Source: Pseudomonas abietaniphila
GTDB taxonomy: Bacteria; Pseudomonadota; Gammaproteobacteria; Pseudomonadales; Pseudomonadaceae
Reading direction: 5' to 3'
Assembly: GCF_039697315.1 (NCBI RefSeq)
Contig: NZ_CP155619.1
Location: 620,001 to 684,000, forward strand
DNA length: 64,000 nt
The position numbers and the translations under genes were made by a program. The stretch's first letter is position 1; the number at the start of each line of letters is the position of its first letter. Positions 1 to 8,468 of the stretch are shown piece by piece. A model generated the notes under the pieces. That model was not told the DNA's origin and made no database searches. It was given only the letters and a program-made list of their open reading frames with translations.

Positions 1-522
1 CACGTGGGCATCCCTGCGCTGGAGCGGGACTTCGCCCTTGATGTGTTCAACAAGCTGCATGTGATGGAGATGAAATCCGCATTCGCCGAAGCCACTGCCG
101 GGCGCAGAGAGGACGAGCTCTACAAGATGGCGAAGACCATGCTGTCGTTGCCCGATACGTCGATGAAAGACTTCATCGAGGCCGAGCAAGCCGCCGAGCG
201 GCTGCGCGACGGTTACGCCGAATACTTCGCGCATTACGATGCGTTGATTACCCATGTGCTGCCGATACCGGCACACAGGCATGGCGTCGAACAGTTCATC
301 ATCGATGGCCAGACCGTGGACGCCACCTTTCTGCAAGGCGCGACTGTACCGCTCAACGTGACCGGGTTGCCGGGTGTGTCGATGCGGTTCGGGACGAGCA
401 AGGAAGGACTGCCGATCAACGTGCAGATTGTGGGCGCGTGGCAAGCAGAGTCGACGATTCTGCACATTGCTTCATTGCTCGAAAGCATCAGCACGGTACG
501 CACGCTTCGTCCCGCGCTGTAA
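1..522 (+). CDS. Amidase family protein, C-terminal part (5' end outside window)
   Basis: The frame is open from the first base and ends at TAA (520-522), leaving 173 residues of a larger protein. The tail carries the typical end of amidase-signature enzymes (GatA/AtzF type): a segment PLNVTGLPGVSMRFG followed by LPINVQIVG, where the Pro/Gly-rich loop and the G-L-P-x-x-x-Q-x-x-G block close the fold. The Ser-cisSer-Lys catalytic triad would lie upstream and cannot be checked. Members hydrolyse carboxamides in the cytoplasm; the substrate cannot be told from this part. The gene ends convergently with the ene-reductase, with two hairpins between. Confidence 0.85.
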   Translation, partial: HVGIPALERDFALDVFNKLHVMEMKSAFAEATAGRREDELYKMAKTMLSLPDTSMKDFIEAEQAAERLRDGYAEYFAHYDALITHVLPIPAHRHGVEQFIIDGQTVDATFLQGATVPLNVTGLPGVSMRFGTSKEGLPINVQIVGAWQAESTILHIASLLESISTVRTLRPAL

Positions 523-575
523 CCCCACAGCCATGGAGCGTCAGGCTTCAAGCGTTGAACCCGCTCGAAGCCATG

Positions 576-629
576 CTCTCGCGACAATCCGCGAGAGTGG
601 CCGGACGCTTTACATCAGCGTCCGGCCTT
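576..629. terminator. Tandem hairpins between convergent genes
   Basis: Two perfect inverted repeats lie back to back. The first is CTCTCGCG (576-583) with CGCGAGAG (590-597), loop 6. The second is GGCCGGACGCT (599-609) with AGCGTCCGGCC (617-627), loop 7. They fill the 118-base gap between the end of the amidase gene and the end of the leftward ene-reductase gene. Neither has a long T tract, so termination in both directions is an inference from placement and stem strength. Confidence 0.65.
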
Positions 630-640
630 CGACGCTGCCA

Positions 641-1765
641 TCAGCCGGCGTAGACCGGATAATCCGTGAATCCCGCTTCGGCGCCGCCGTAGAGGGTGGC
701 GGGGTTGACGGGATTGAGCGGCCAGCCGTTGACGATGCGCGCCGGTAAATCCGGATTGGCAATGAACGGACGGCCGAAGGCGATCAAGTCAGCCAGCCCC
801 GCCTCGACCAGCCGTGCGCCCCGCTCGGCCGTGTAACGACCCGCGTAAATGATCCGGCCACTGAAGGTGCTGCGCACGTCACGGCGAAAGGTTTCCGGCA
901 GGTCGGGAGCATTGTCCCAGTCGGCTTCGGCGATGGAGACGTAGGCGACGCCCGCGTTTTCCAGCACCTTGATCGCTTCGATGTAAGTCTGGTGCGGGTC
1001 CTTTTCCACCATGCCGATGTACACCCGATCCTCATCGGTCGTGGTGAACAATGGGGTGAACCGCACGCCCAGACGGTCAGCACCGATGGCCTGCGAAACC
1101 GCTTCAACGATTTCCCTCAGAAAGCGCAAACGGTTCTCCAGCGAGCCGCCGTATTCATCATCCCGCTGGTTGGCGTGTTCGGAGATGAACTGATTGACCA
1201 GATACCCGTTGGCCGCATGGATCTCGACGCCGTCGAAGCCTGCTGCGATGGCATTGCTCGCGGCGGTGGCATACAGCCGGACCAACGCTTTGATTTCAGG
1301 CACGGTGACTGCGCGAGGCATCGACGGCGCCACCAATTCACCCGTTCCGGCGCCAGTCTCGATAAAGGCTTTGGAGCTGGTGGTCTGAATCGCGGACGGC
1401 GCGATGGGAGCGTTGCCATCCGGCTGCAAGGCGTGATGGGAAACCCGGCCGACGTGCCAGAGCTGCGCGAAGATCACACCGCCTTGCGCATGCACCGCGT
1501 CAGTCACCTTGCGCCAGCCGTCAATCTGCTCTGGCGTGTAGATACCCGGCGTCCAGGCGTAACCCTGACCCCGCGGCTCGATCTGTGTCCCTTCGCTGAC
1601 CATGAAGCCTGCCGACGCGCGCTGGCCGTAATACGTGGCCATCAAATCCGAAGCGATATCGCCAGGCTGCACACTGCGTTGACGGGTCAAGGGCGGAAAG
1701 ACGATCCGGTTCTTGAGGGTGAGGTTGCCCAATCGCACAGGCGAAAACAGTGATTCATGTTTCAT
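641..1765 (-). CDS. nemA: Old yellow enzyme family ene-reductase (NemA-like)
   Basis: FMN-dependent NAD(P)H flavoenzyme of 374 residues, the usual length for NemA/XenB/OYE proteins, which reduce activated C=C bonds, nitroesters and quinones in the cytoplasm. Visible are the N-terminal barrel start (LFSPVRLGNLTLKNRI), the phosphate/FMN region WHVGRVSHH, the barrel motif GFDGVEIHAANGYLVNQF, the signature YGGSLENR, and the late FMN-binding block IAFGRPFIANPDLP. The start chosen is MKHES at 1765; 26 upstream in-frame residues look non-coding. It lies 92 bases downstream of the TetR gene in the same direction, as in nemRA operons. A second family member is at 61316-62404. Confidence 0.93.
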   Translation of the reverse strand: MKHESLFSPVRLGNLTLKNRIVFPPLTRQRSVQPGDIASDLMATYYGQRASAGFMVSEGTQIEPRGQGYAWTPGIYTPEQIDGWRKVTDAVHAQGGVIFAQLWHVGRVSHHALQPDGNAPIAPSAIQTTSSKAFIETGAGTGELVAPSMPRAVTVPEIKALVRLYATAASNAIAAGFDGVEIHAANGYLVNQFISEHANQRDDEYGGSLENRLRFLREIVEAVSQAIGADRLGVRFTPLFTTTDEDRVYIGMVEKDPHQTYIEAIKVLENAGVAYVSIAEADWDNAPDLPETFRRDVRSTFSGRIIYAGRYTAERGARLVEAGLADLIAFGRPFIANPDLPARIVNGWPLNPVNPATLYGGAEAGFTDYPVYAG

Positions 1766-1857
1766 GGTTTGACTCCAGAGTTTAAAAGGCTTTTTTTGGG
1801 CAACAAGCGCCCGTGAGATCAACGTGGGGATGACCTCGTACAAGGGGTTAAGGGTGT

Positions 1858-2454
1858 TTAGTCGGGGTGATTCAATACCGTTTCAGTCATCGACAGGGCT
1901 TCATCGAACGGCGCCGTCGTGCGGGTTATTTTTGCCATGACACTGGCGCCCAACCACACTGCGTAGAGCCTGAACGCGGTGCGTTGAGGGCTCTCATCGG
2001 CCCTGATCGAACGCTCTTCGATCCCCCGCGAGATAGACGCGGCCAGGACATCGATAATGCGCGATGTACCGCGCTGGAGCGCCAGCCGCATAGGCTCCGA
2101 CAGGTCGGCAACCTCGGCGCCCAGCTTGACCGCCAGGCAGTTTCCCGCGTCGGTTTTACCTGTCTGGTTGTCAATCCAGTGTTGCCAGTACAGGCCCAGT
2201 TTTTGAGCGTCGTTTAGCCCTTTTCGCTCGAAAATCCGCGTCATGTTTTCCAGATATTCGTCGAAGTACGCCTCCAGCATTGCGACCCCGAAGAGGTCCT
2301 TGGAACCGAAATAGTGATAGAAAGAACCTTTCGGAACGTGCGCAGCCGAGAGCACTTCGTTGAGACCAACGGCTGAATACCCTTTTTTACTGATGATCAC
2401 TCTCGCCGTCTCGAGAATGTGCTGTTTTGCGTGTTTGCGTTCATTGGCGGTCAT
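1858..2454 (-). CDS. nemR: TetR family repressor (NemR-like)
   Basis: 198-residue TetR-type regulator. The N-terminal helix-turn-helix is clear (residues about 10-55, with AARVIISKKGYSAVGLNEVL-like spacing and the recognition segment VPKGSFYHYFGSKDLF), followed by an all-helical ligand domain with WIDNQTGKTDAGNCLAVKLGAE, which resembles NemR and related C-terminal domains. Cys107 region (NCLA) could be the electrophile-sensing cysteine known from NemR, but this is inference. Start ATG at 2454 has GAGGCG five bases upstream. It probably represses itself and the ene-reductase downstream; a candidate operator overlaps its promoter region. Confidence 0.9.
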   Translation of the reverse strand: MTANERKHAKQHILETARVIISKKGYSAVGLNEVLSAAHVPKGSFYHYFGSKDLFGVAMLEAYFDEYLENMTRIFERKGLNDAQKLGLYWQHWIDNQTGKTDAGNCLAVKLGAEVADLSEPMRLALQRGTSRIIDVLAASISRGIEERSIRADESPQRTAFRLYAVWLGASVMAKITRTTAPFDEALSMTETVLNHPD

Positions 2455-2469
2455 CGGTTCGCCTCTAAG

Positions 2470-2485
2470 TAGACCAGTCGTCTTG
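2470..2485. promoter_or_regulatory. Candidate TetR/NemR operator
   Basis: The sequence TAGACCAGTCGTCTTG sits 16 bases upstream of the TetR start codon. It contains the arms AGAC (2471-2474) and GTCT (2480-2483) and a left half identical to the TAGACC half-site known for NemR and several other TetR repressors. Spacing of the right half is one base shorter than the NemR consensus, so binding is an inference. Confidence 0.5.
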
Positions 2486-2654
2486 CTTGTCGGGCCAATT
2501 CTAGGAGCGGGCTAAAACAGGGACAATGTCGAATCCGCAAGGATTTCGGCCATGCCTCGCCTGTCCGTTTTGCTGCGTCTGCGCTGAACGGCGTTGCCAG
2601 CCGCTCGTTGGGCAATGACAATCCCCGCACGCTTCATCGACCTGGAGACTCTGG

Positions 2655-3608
2655 ATGCATAGCGTTGCACTGGTGGTTTATCCCGCCTTTCAGTCGTTGA
2701 GCCTGTCCCTGGGTTCTGTATTCGAATGCGCCAACCTGTTTCAGGGCGAACAGGCCTATGAGTTTCATCTGGTGTCTGAAGCCGGAGGCGCCGTGATGTC
2801 CTCGCAAGGTTTTTCGGTCAATAGCACGGCCCTCAGGCCTGAGGGTTACGACACGGTGATCGTCAGCGGTTACCTCGAACTCGACGCGCCGGACAACGCC
2901 CTGATCGAATTCGTGCGGGCGGCCTCGGCCCAGTCGCGTCGGGTCGCCTCACTGTGTGTCGGCGCGTTCGTGCTTGCAGAAGCCGGCCTGCTGACCGGCA
3001 AGCGCGCCACCACGCACTGGTTGCACGTACCGGCATTCCGGCAACGCTATCCCGAGATTCAACTGGAAGAGGATCGACTGTTCGTCGTGGACGGTCAGAC
3101 CTGGACAGGCGCAGGCATGAGTGCCGGCGTGGACATGGCACTGGCGATGGTCGAGAACGATCTGGGCAGCGATCTGGCGCGCAGGATCGCCCGCAAACTG
3201 GTCATTTATCAGCGTCGAGGCAGCGAGCAATCGCAGTTCTCCGCACTCCTTGAACTGGACCCGAAGTCCGATCGCGTACAACTCGCGATGGCGTATGCGC
3301 GTGAAAATCTGACGGACGACTTGTCGGTCGATGCCCTCGCTGCTGTGGCTCGCCTCAGCCCTCGGCAGTTCAGTCGGGTGTTTCGAGAGGAAACCGGGCA
3401 AACCCCGGCGAAGGCCATCGAAAGCCTGCGACTGGAAGCGGCTCGCGTGATGATGGAAACCAGCCGCCATCCGGTGGAAGTCGTGGCCAGGGCAACAGGA
3501 TTCGGGGACCGGGAACGTATGCGGCAAGCATTTTTGCGCGCGTTCGGCAAACCGCCACAAGCGATGCAAAAAGCGCTGTTCACGGCCGCGAACGGAGCGA
3601 ATGGCTGA
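2655..3608 (+). CDS. GlxA family regulator (DJ-1/PfpI domain plus AraC HTH)
   Basis: 317 residues with a DJ-1/PfpI-like class I amidotransferase domain (about 1-190, with VASLCVGAFVLAEAGLL and THWLHVPAF) followed by a two-helix-turn-helix AraC/XylS DNA-binding domain (about 215-310, ending FGDRERMRQAFLRAFGKPP). Such proteins activate or repress catabolic genes in response to small metabolites. Start ATG at 2655 is preceded by CCTGGAGA at good spacing. The gene is divergent from the TetR gene and ends only 17 bases from the end of the leftward kinase-like gene, so its targets could lie on either side. A paralogue is at 32581-33537 and a split version at 51540-52793. Confidence 0.92.
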   Translation: MHSVALVVYPAFQSLSLSLGSVFECANLFQGEQAYEFHLVSEAGGAVMSSQGFSVNSTALRPEGYDTVIVSGYLELDAPDNALIEFVRAASAQSRRVASLCVGAFVLAEAGLLTGKRATTHWLHVPAFRQRYPEIQLEEDRLFVVDGQTWTGAGMSAGVDMALAMVENDLGSDLARRIARKLVIYQRRGSEQSQFSALLELDPKSDRVQLAMAYARENLTDDLSVDALAAVARLSPRQFSRVFREETGQTPAKAIESLRLEAARVMMETSRHPVEVVARATGFGDRERMRQAFLRAFGKPPQAMQKALFTAANGANG

Positions 3609-3625
3609 GGACGCTCAATCAGCCG

Positions 3626-4738
3626 TCAACGCGCCGCATGCACGACCAGGTTTTCATGGCTGATGATGTGCGGTTCCGCGACATAGCCGATTTGCCGTGA
3701 AAACGCCTCGACGAACTGACCACGCAGCTTCTGGATCTCCTGGGAGCTGTAGTTGACCAGCCCGCGCGCCAGCTCAACGCCGTCGGCGCCTCGGCACACC
3801 ACCATGTCGCCACGTTGAAACACACCTTCGACCCGCAGGACCATAAGCGCCGTGATTCCGCTCGCATCCGATTCAACGGGGTATGAGCCGGCGATGATTT
3901 CCAGCACGCCACGCATCGGCAACTGATTGGAAAGCCAGCGACCCCGCGAAGCCGCCGGGTGCGTGTCCGAGGTGAGCAAGGTACCCACTGGCGCGCCACC
4001 GGCAATGGCCTCAAGGACACCGGCCTGGCGTCCGTCAGCGATCACCGTGTGCGCACCGGATCGCGCCGCCAGGCGGGCCGAACGCAACCAGGAACGCACG
4101 TCGTAGCCGAGGCGTTCGGTCATGTCGTGCGCGCACCGGTCCAGGGTCGCATCACCCACCGCAGCCTCGCCGATAAAGGTGTCAGCCAGCCCGGCTTCGG
4201 CGCCAGGCATCGACAGACCTTGCACGTCGGTCAGCAGCACGTACACGTCGGCTTGAACCAGATTGACCACTAGCGCGCCCAGGCTGTCAGTGTCACCGGC
4301 ACGAATCCCGTGGCTGGCAATGGTGCCGTTTTCACTGATGACCGGGACCACGCCTATGCCGAGCAACACCTGCAACGTGCTGCGGGCATTCAGGTAATGC
4401 TTGCGATGGGACAGGTCGTCCTGAGTCAGGAGGATCTGCGCGGATTGCAGGCCATGCGCGGCCAGGCCCTGGGCCCAGGCATTGGTCAGTTTGATCTGGC
4501 CGATGGCGGCCAACGCCTGCGCTTCGTGCAGCGGCAACGTGGTGCCCATGCCGGGGCCAGCACAGGCGGCTGTGGCACCGGCCGACACCACGACCACGTC
4601 GAGGCCGGGTTGATGCAGCCTGGCCAGTTCAGCGGCCAATCGGTTGATCGCGTCGATGTTCAGGCCGTCAGGGGCTGTAATCAGTCGGCTCTCGATGTGG
4701 ATGACCCAGCGCTGAGTAGTCGCTATCGCCTCACGCAT
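3626..4738 (-). CDS. Glutamate-5-kinase-like amino acid kinase with PUA domain, altered active site
   Basis: 370 residues with the full ProB architecture: amino acid kinase fold (about 10-260; SAGATAA at 52-58, HYLNARSTL, GDTDSLGALV at 148-157, LLTDVQGL at 168-175) and a C-terminal PUA domain (about 275-370). Several positions essential in ProB are changed. The N-terminal phosphate-binding K-x-G-(S/T)-S motif reads HIESR (14-18), the glutamate-binding INEND reads ISENG (134-138), and the G-M-x-T-K loop is replaced by YDVRSWLR. It is therefore unlikely to be a standard proline-pathway enzyme. It is the last gene of the leftward operon with the PRPP-forming fusion, 48 bases downstream of it. 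Start ATG has GAGGTGAG upstream. It may phosphorylate another acid, or be regulatory. Confidence 0.85.
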   Translation of the reverse strand: MREAIATTQRWVIHIESRLITAPDGLNIDAINRLAAELARLHQPGLDVVVVSAGATAACAGPGMGTTLPLHEAQALAAIGQIKLTNAWAQGLAAHGLQSAQILLTQDDLSHRKHYLNARSTLQVLLGIGVVPVISENGTIASHGIRAGDTDSLGALVVNLVQADVYVLLTDVQGLSMPGAEAGLADTFIGEAAVGDATLDRCAHDMTERLGYDVRSWLRSARLAARSGAHTVIADGRQAGVLEAIAGGAPVGTLLTSDTHPAASRGRWLSNQLPMRGVLEIIAGSYPVESDASGITALMVLRVEGVFQRGDMVVCRGADGVELARGLVNYSSQEIQKLRGQFVEAFSRQIGYVAEPHIISHENLVVHAAR

Positions 4739-4786
4739 GTTCTCACCTCGGTTCTCGTGTGTAGGCCGGTTGACGCCGGGCGCGGA

Positions 4787-6847
4787 TCATGGCGTTCGCA
4801 CAACCGTCACGCCATCGCTCATCTGTGCCAACACGCTCGCCGACTCAAGGTCTGCGCCATTGGAGCCATGAATCACATAAAGGCACTGCCCCGGTTTGAC
4901 GTGATCACCCGGTCCGACCTTGAGGTCGATGCCCGCGGACTTATCCGCAGGAGCGCCTGCGCGTCGGGCAATCTCGCCGATCCGCCAGCCATCCAGTTCA
5001 CTCACCCGCCCCTCGGCCGTCGCGCGAACCGAACAGGTCAGCGCACTGGGCAATACCGGTGTCTTTCTGCCCTGCGCATCAATGATCCGCTCGAAGGCGG
5101 CATTGGCTTCGCCGCTCGCCAGCAGTTTTTCGGCCAGCTCACGGCCGGCTTCCACGCTGCCCACGGCAGGGTCCCACGCCAGAATCTGCCCGGCGAAAAA
5201 AACCGCCTTGTTGCGCAGATCCCGAGGTGCATCCGGCTCATTGGCCAACACTGCGCGTACGTCGCGCACTTCAAGCGACGGCCCGATGCCTCGTCCGACG
5301 GGTTGGCTCCCGTCTGTCGCAAAGGCGACCACGGTCAGACCCAGGCCCGCGCCGACCCGCTCGAACAGGTCGCCCAGTTCCCGGGCCTGCGCCTGTGTCT
5401 TGAGCTTGGTGCGTGGGCCGTACGGCAGATCGACGACCACATGGGTCGAGCCTGCCGTGAGTTTTTTCGACAGGATCGAGGCGACCGACCAGCGATTGGA
5501 GTCCAGCCCGAGCGGCCGGGTGATTGCGTTCATGACGTCATCGACCACCGAGTGATTGAGCCGGCCGTTCCAGGCGATGCACGCCCCCGCCTCTTGCACA
5601 CAGCGCTGTACATCGGCGGTGGTCAGGTCCACCCGCGCCACCGACTCCATGGCATCGGCCGTGCCCGCCGCCGACGTGATCGCCCGGGATGAGGTCTTGG
5701 GCATTGCCATGCCGTGGGCGGCCACGATGGGCACCACCAGGAGTGTGATGCGGCTCCCGGGCACACCGCCCATGGAGTGTTTATCGACCACGATGGGACG
5801 ATCCCATTGCATCGTCGGCGTGAAACGGCTGCGGACCCTGGCGAGGGCAATGACTTCGGCATCGGACAGGCTGCGCGTGGCGCTGACCAGAAACGCACTG
5901 ATTTCACCGTCCGTATAGCGCCCTTCGATGATGTCACGCAGCAGCATTTCGTATTCCGTTTCGCCCAGCTCGTGACCCTGGACTTTCTGGATCAACGCCT
6001 GACGACTGGCCGGCGATGGCGTACGGCGCAAGGCAATCTCGCTGCCCTCGGCTACGCCCCAGTGCGAGAACGCCTCCTCGCTCAGACCGATCTCATCCGG
6101 CGCCAGCAAATGCGGCGCATCGAGACCATGAATCTGCACGCTCAAGGACGTGCCGTCCGCCAGCAGGTCCACTTTCGATCCCCCCAAGTAATCCGCGGCC
6201 GAGAGGACAGCGATCTGACCAGGCCCCTTCCGGGTCGGCAAATACGCCACCCGCTCAAGCCCGGTGGACAAGGGCACACGGCGCAATCGAACGCGCTGGC
6301 TGGCGTTCGTCAACGCGCGAACGAAGGCGTTGATTCCCTGCTCCAGTGCGCCGTCGTTGTTGACGCGGATCGTTTCGATGTCCACCGGCAACGGCTCGAC
6401 CTGACGCATGACCCGCGCCCGCGCCTCAAGCGCAGTTTCCCGCCCGCGAGCCAGAATCCGCGCCGCCAGCACGTCTGTGGAGGCGGTTACCTCCACGACG
6501 ACCAGCCTCGGCACCCGCCGCGACAGTTCGCGTATCATTTTGCGCGAGCCATTGGCGATGACATTGCAGCCATCGCTCAGTGCAGCAAGCAGATCGACGG
6601 ACAAACCATAGGACAGCCCGTGAGCATCCCAGGTGATCAGGAACTCTCCTGCGCTCACGGACGATTGAAATTGTGCCTCTGTGACGCCGTGGTGATCCTC
6701 GCCCGGGGCGCCCGTGGGGCGTGTGATGGTGCGGCGAGCGAACACATAACGACCGGTGTCTGCGAGGTGGGCGCGGGCGCCTTCGATCAACGAATCCTTA
6801 CCGGCTCCGCTGGGGCCGACAACAAAGAAGAAGATGCCCTGCGCCAT
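4787..6847 (-). CDS. PhnN ribose-1,5-bisphosphate phosphokinase fused to AMP phosphorylase
   Basis: 686-residue two-domain protein. Residues 1 to about 185 match PhnN: P-loop GPSGAGKD (11-18), [15 protein letters not shown] (73-81), VIANGSRK and RGRE. PhnN converts ribose 1,5-bisphosphate and ATP to PRPP. Residues about 186-686 match archaeal-type AMP (nucleoside monophosphate) phosphorylase rather than DeoA: a family N-terminal domain, [12 protein letters not shown] (355-366) and [15 protein letters not shown] (384-398). That enzyme makes ribose 1,5-bisphosphate and a free base from an NMP and phosphate. The fusion thus joins consecutive steps NMP to PRPP. The frame is open 110 codons further upstream, but that part overlaps nadC. 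ATG at 6847 follows GGAGTAAGG and lies five bases after the nadC stop, so the two are translationally coupled. Confidence 0.92.
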   Translation of the reverse strand: MAQGIFFFVVGPSGAGKDSLIEGARAHLADTGRYVFARRTITRPTGAPGEDHHGVTEAQFQSSVSAGEFLITWDAHGLSYGLSVDLLAALSDGCNVIANGSRKMIRELSRRVPRLVVVEVTASTDVLAARILARGRETALEARARVMRQVEPLPVDIETIRVNNDGALEQGINAFVRALTNASQRVRLRRVPLSTGLERVAYLPTRKGPGQIAVLSAADYLGGSKVDLLADGTSLSVQIHGLDAPHLLAPDEIGLSEEAFSHWGVAEGSEIALRRTPSPASRQALIQKVQGHELGETEYEMLLRDIIEGRYTDGEISAFLVSATRSLSDAEVIALARVRSRFTPTMQWDRPIVVDKHSMGGVPGSRITLLVVPIVAAHGMAMPKTSSRAITSAAGTADAMESVARVDLTTADVQRCVQEAGACIAWNGRLNHSVVDDVMNAITRPLGLDSNRWSVASILSKKLTAGSTHVVVDLPYGPRTKLKTQAQARELGDLFERVGAGLGLTVVAFATDGSQPVGRGIGPSLEVRDVRAVLANEPDAPRDLRNKAVFFAGQILAWDPAVGSVEAGRELAEKLLASGEANAAFERIIDAQGRKTPVLPSALTCSVRATAEGRVSELDGWRIGEIARRAGAPADKSAGIDLKVGPGDHVKPGQCLYVIHGSNGADLESASVLAQMSDGVTVVRTP

Positions 6848-6852
6848 GTACC

Positions 6853-7689
6853 TTACTCCGCTTCGTCCAGGCCGATGTCTACACACACCGCCGCCTGGTT
6901 GAGTTTGCTGGTGGAGATGTAGTCGACACCGGTCTTGGAGATGGCGCCAATGGTAGACAGGTTGATGCCGCCTGAAGCTTCCAGTTTGGTGCGCCCGTTG
7001 ACCATCTTCACAGCTTCGGTCATGTCCACCACGCTCATGTTGTCGAGCATGATCACGTCGACGTTGGCTTCCAGTGCTTCGGCGACCTGGGTCAGGCTGT
7101 CGCACTCCACTTCCAGCTTGGTCAGCACCGGCAGCTGACGACGTGCACGTTGCACCGCCTGGGTGATACCGCCACACACGGCGATGTGGTTGTCCTTGAT
7201 CATCACGCCGTTGTCCAGGCCCAGACGGTGGTTCAGACCGCCGCCGCAGGTAACCGCGTGCTTCTCAAGCATGCGCAGACCCGGTGTGGTTTTGCGGGTG
7301 TCGATCAGGCGAGCCTTGCTCCCCGCGACAGCGGCCACGTATTTGGCGGTTTCGTTGGCGATGCCGGACATGCGCTGCACGATGTTCAGCGCGGTGCGTT
7401 CGGCGGTCAGCACGCTGCGAGCGTTGCCGCGCACATCGATCATCACCGTCCCGGCCTCGATCTTCTGGCCGTCCTTGACGCGGACAATCACTTCCAGTGT
7501 CGGGTCGTAACGCTTGAAGACCCGGGCGGCAATGTCGATACCGGATACGATCAGTGTCTCGCGGGCATTCATGTAGAAAGCGCCGACTTCGTCCGCCTCG
7601 ATCATCACCTGGGCGGTCAGATCGCAATAACCGATGTCTTCGGCCAGCCAAAGATCGATGAGGCGGTCAGTCTGGAATACGTCATACAT
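6853..7689 (-). CDS. nadC: NadC-type nicotinate-nucleotide pyrophosphorylase (carboxylating)
   Basis: 278 residues, full length for quinolinate phosphoribosyltransferase, which joins quinolinate and PRPP to give nicotinate mononucleotide, CO2 and PPi. Key blocks are intact: AERTALN (arginine near 98), [11 protein letters not shown] (129-139), [14 protein letters not shown] (148-161) and IKDNHI (164-169), then the barrel end with LEASGGI. ModD of molybdenum loci is a close relative, but the neighbours here are not molybdate genes. It sits between ABC permease genes and the PRPP-forming fusion, so it probably uses locally made PRPP on an imported pyridine carboxylate (inference). A housekeeping nadC is expected elsewhere in the genome, which would make this a paralogue. 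ATG at 7689 follows AGGGG. Confidence 0.9.
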   Translation of the reverse strand: MYDVFQTDRLIDLWLAEDIGYCDLTAQVMIEADEVGAFYMNARETLIVSGIDIAARVFKRYDPTLEVIVRVKDGQKIEAGTVMIDVRGNARSVLTAERTALNIVQRMSGIANETAKYVAAVAGSKARLIDTRKTTPGLRMLEKHAVTCGGGLNHRLGLDNGVMIKDNHIAVCGGITQAVQRARRQLPVLTKLEVECDSLTQVAEALEANVDVIMLDNMSVVDMTEAVKMVNGRTKLEASGGINLSTIGAISKTGVDYISTSKLNQAAVCVDIGLDEAE

Positions 7690-7731
7690 CGTGGTTACCC
7701 CTATGTGTGGAAACAGTTCGGTGAACGTCAG

Positions 7732-8463
7732 TTATCGGTGCTGCAGTTTCTTGTCGAGCATCAGCATCAAGCTGTTGCAGGTGACGGCAATCAGCGTGAG
7801 CAACAGCGCCACGGCCATGATCGTCGGGATGTCGCCGAGGCCCATCGCATTGACAGCCATGTACCCCAGGCCGCGCTGCGAGGCGAACATCTCGCCGATC
7901 AGCACGCCGAGCAGCGTCAGTGCGAAACCGAGTCTCACGCCGGCTACGATCTCCGGCAGAATTGCCGGCAGCAGCACATGGAACAGCGACTGGATCGGCG
8001 TCAGCCGAAGGGTGCCGGCCGTGCGCAGGTACACAGGGCGCATCTGGCGGATGGCGTTCATCGTGAACAGCAGGATCGGGATCAGCCCGTGCATCACGCC
8101 GAACGCCACTTTCGAGGAAAGCCCAAGGCCGAAGCACAGCAGCACCAGCGGATACAGCGTTACTTTGGGAATGGCGTACAGGTTGAGCAGGATCGGCTCG
8201 GCCACCGCACCCGCCAGCCGGTTCACCCCCAGCAGCACGCCGAGAACGATGCCGCCCACCAATGCCAGGCTCATGGCATAGGCAAACGCCTTGGCGGTTT
8301 CGCCGACGTTGGCCCACAGCTCGGCCGTGCCCATCATCGACAGCAGGTGCGTAAGCGTCATCCAGGGCGAGGTCAACGCCCCCGCCCCTATCGTCAGGTG
8401 CAACACTTGCCAGGCCGCGATCAGCGCCACCACCAGTAAACAGGTCGGGAAAAATCTCTGCAT
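7732..8463 (-). CDS. ABC transporter permease, NitT/TauT (SsuC) type, second of pair
   Basis: About 243 residues with five to six hydrophobic segments and the EAA-type cytoplasmic loop (LPAILPEIVAGVRLGFALTL) characteristic of BPD_transp_1 permeases of the nitrate/taurine/sulfonate/thiamine-precursor class. A GTG start at 8472 would overlap the previous stop codon, but ATG at 8463 has GGTGA six bases upstream and is preferred. It follows the first permease gene almost without gap, suggesting a heterodimeric channel. NadC begins 42 bases downstream. Confidence 0.9.
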   Translation of the reverse strand: MQRFFPTCLLVVALIAAWQVLHLTIGAGALTSPWMTLTHLLSMMGTAELWANVGETAKAFAYAMSLALVGGIVLGVLLGVNRLAGAVAEPILLNLYAIPKVTLYPLVLLCFGLGLSSKVAFGVMHGLIPILLFTMNAIRQMRPVYLRTAGTLRLTPIQSLFHVLLPAILPEIVAGVRLGFALTLLGVLIGEMFASQRGLGYMAVNAMGLGDIPTIMAVALLLTLIAVTCNSLMLMLDKKLQHR

Positions 8464-8468
8464 GGCTG

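Noticed and set aside
4310..5692. 460-residue open frame on the plus strand opposite the kinase/phosphorylase fusion
   Set aside because: It is antisense to well-supported genes, has no ribosome site and its product is Arg/His/Gln-rich in the way of G+C-rich shadow frames.
6848..7177. N-terminal 110-residue extension of the PhnN/phosphorylase frame
   Set aside because: It overlaps nadC out of frame and has shadow-like composition; ATG 6847 with GGAGTAAGG is clearly the start.
6853..7689. ModD (molybdenum-locus) naming for the NadC-type gene
   Set aside because: No molybdate transporter or regulator genes adjoin; the neighbours form a PRPP-producing set instead.
7150..8439. 429-residue plus-strand frame opposite nadC and a permease
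   Set aside because: His/Gln-rich low-complexity shadow without start signals.
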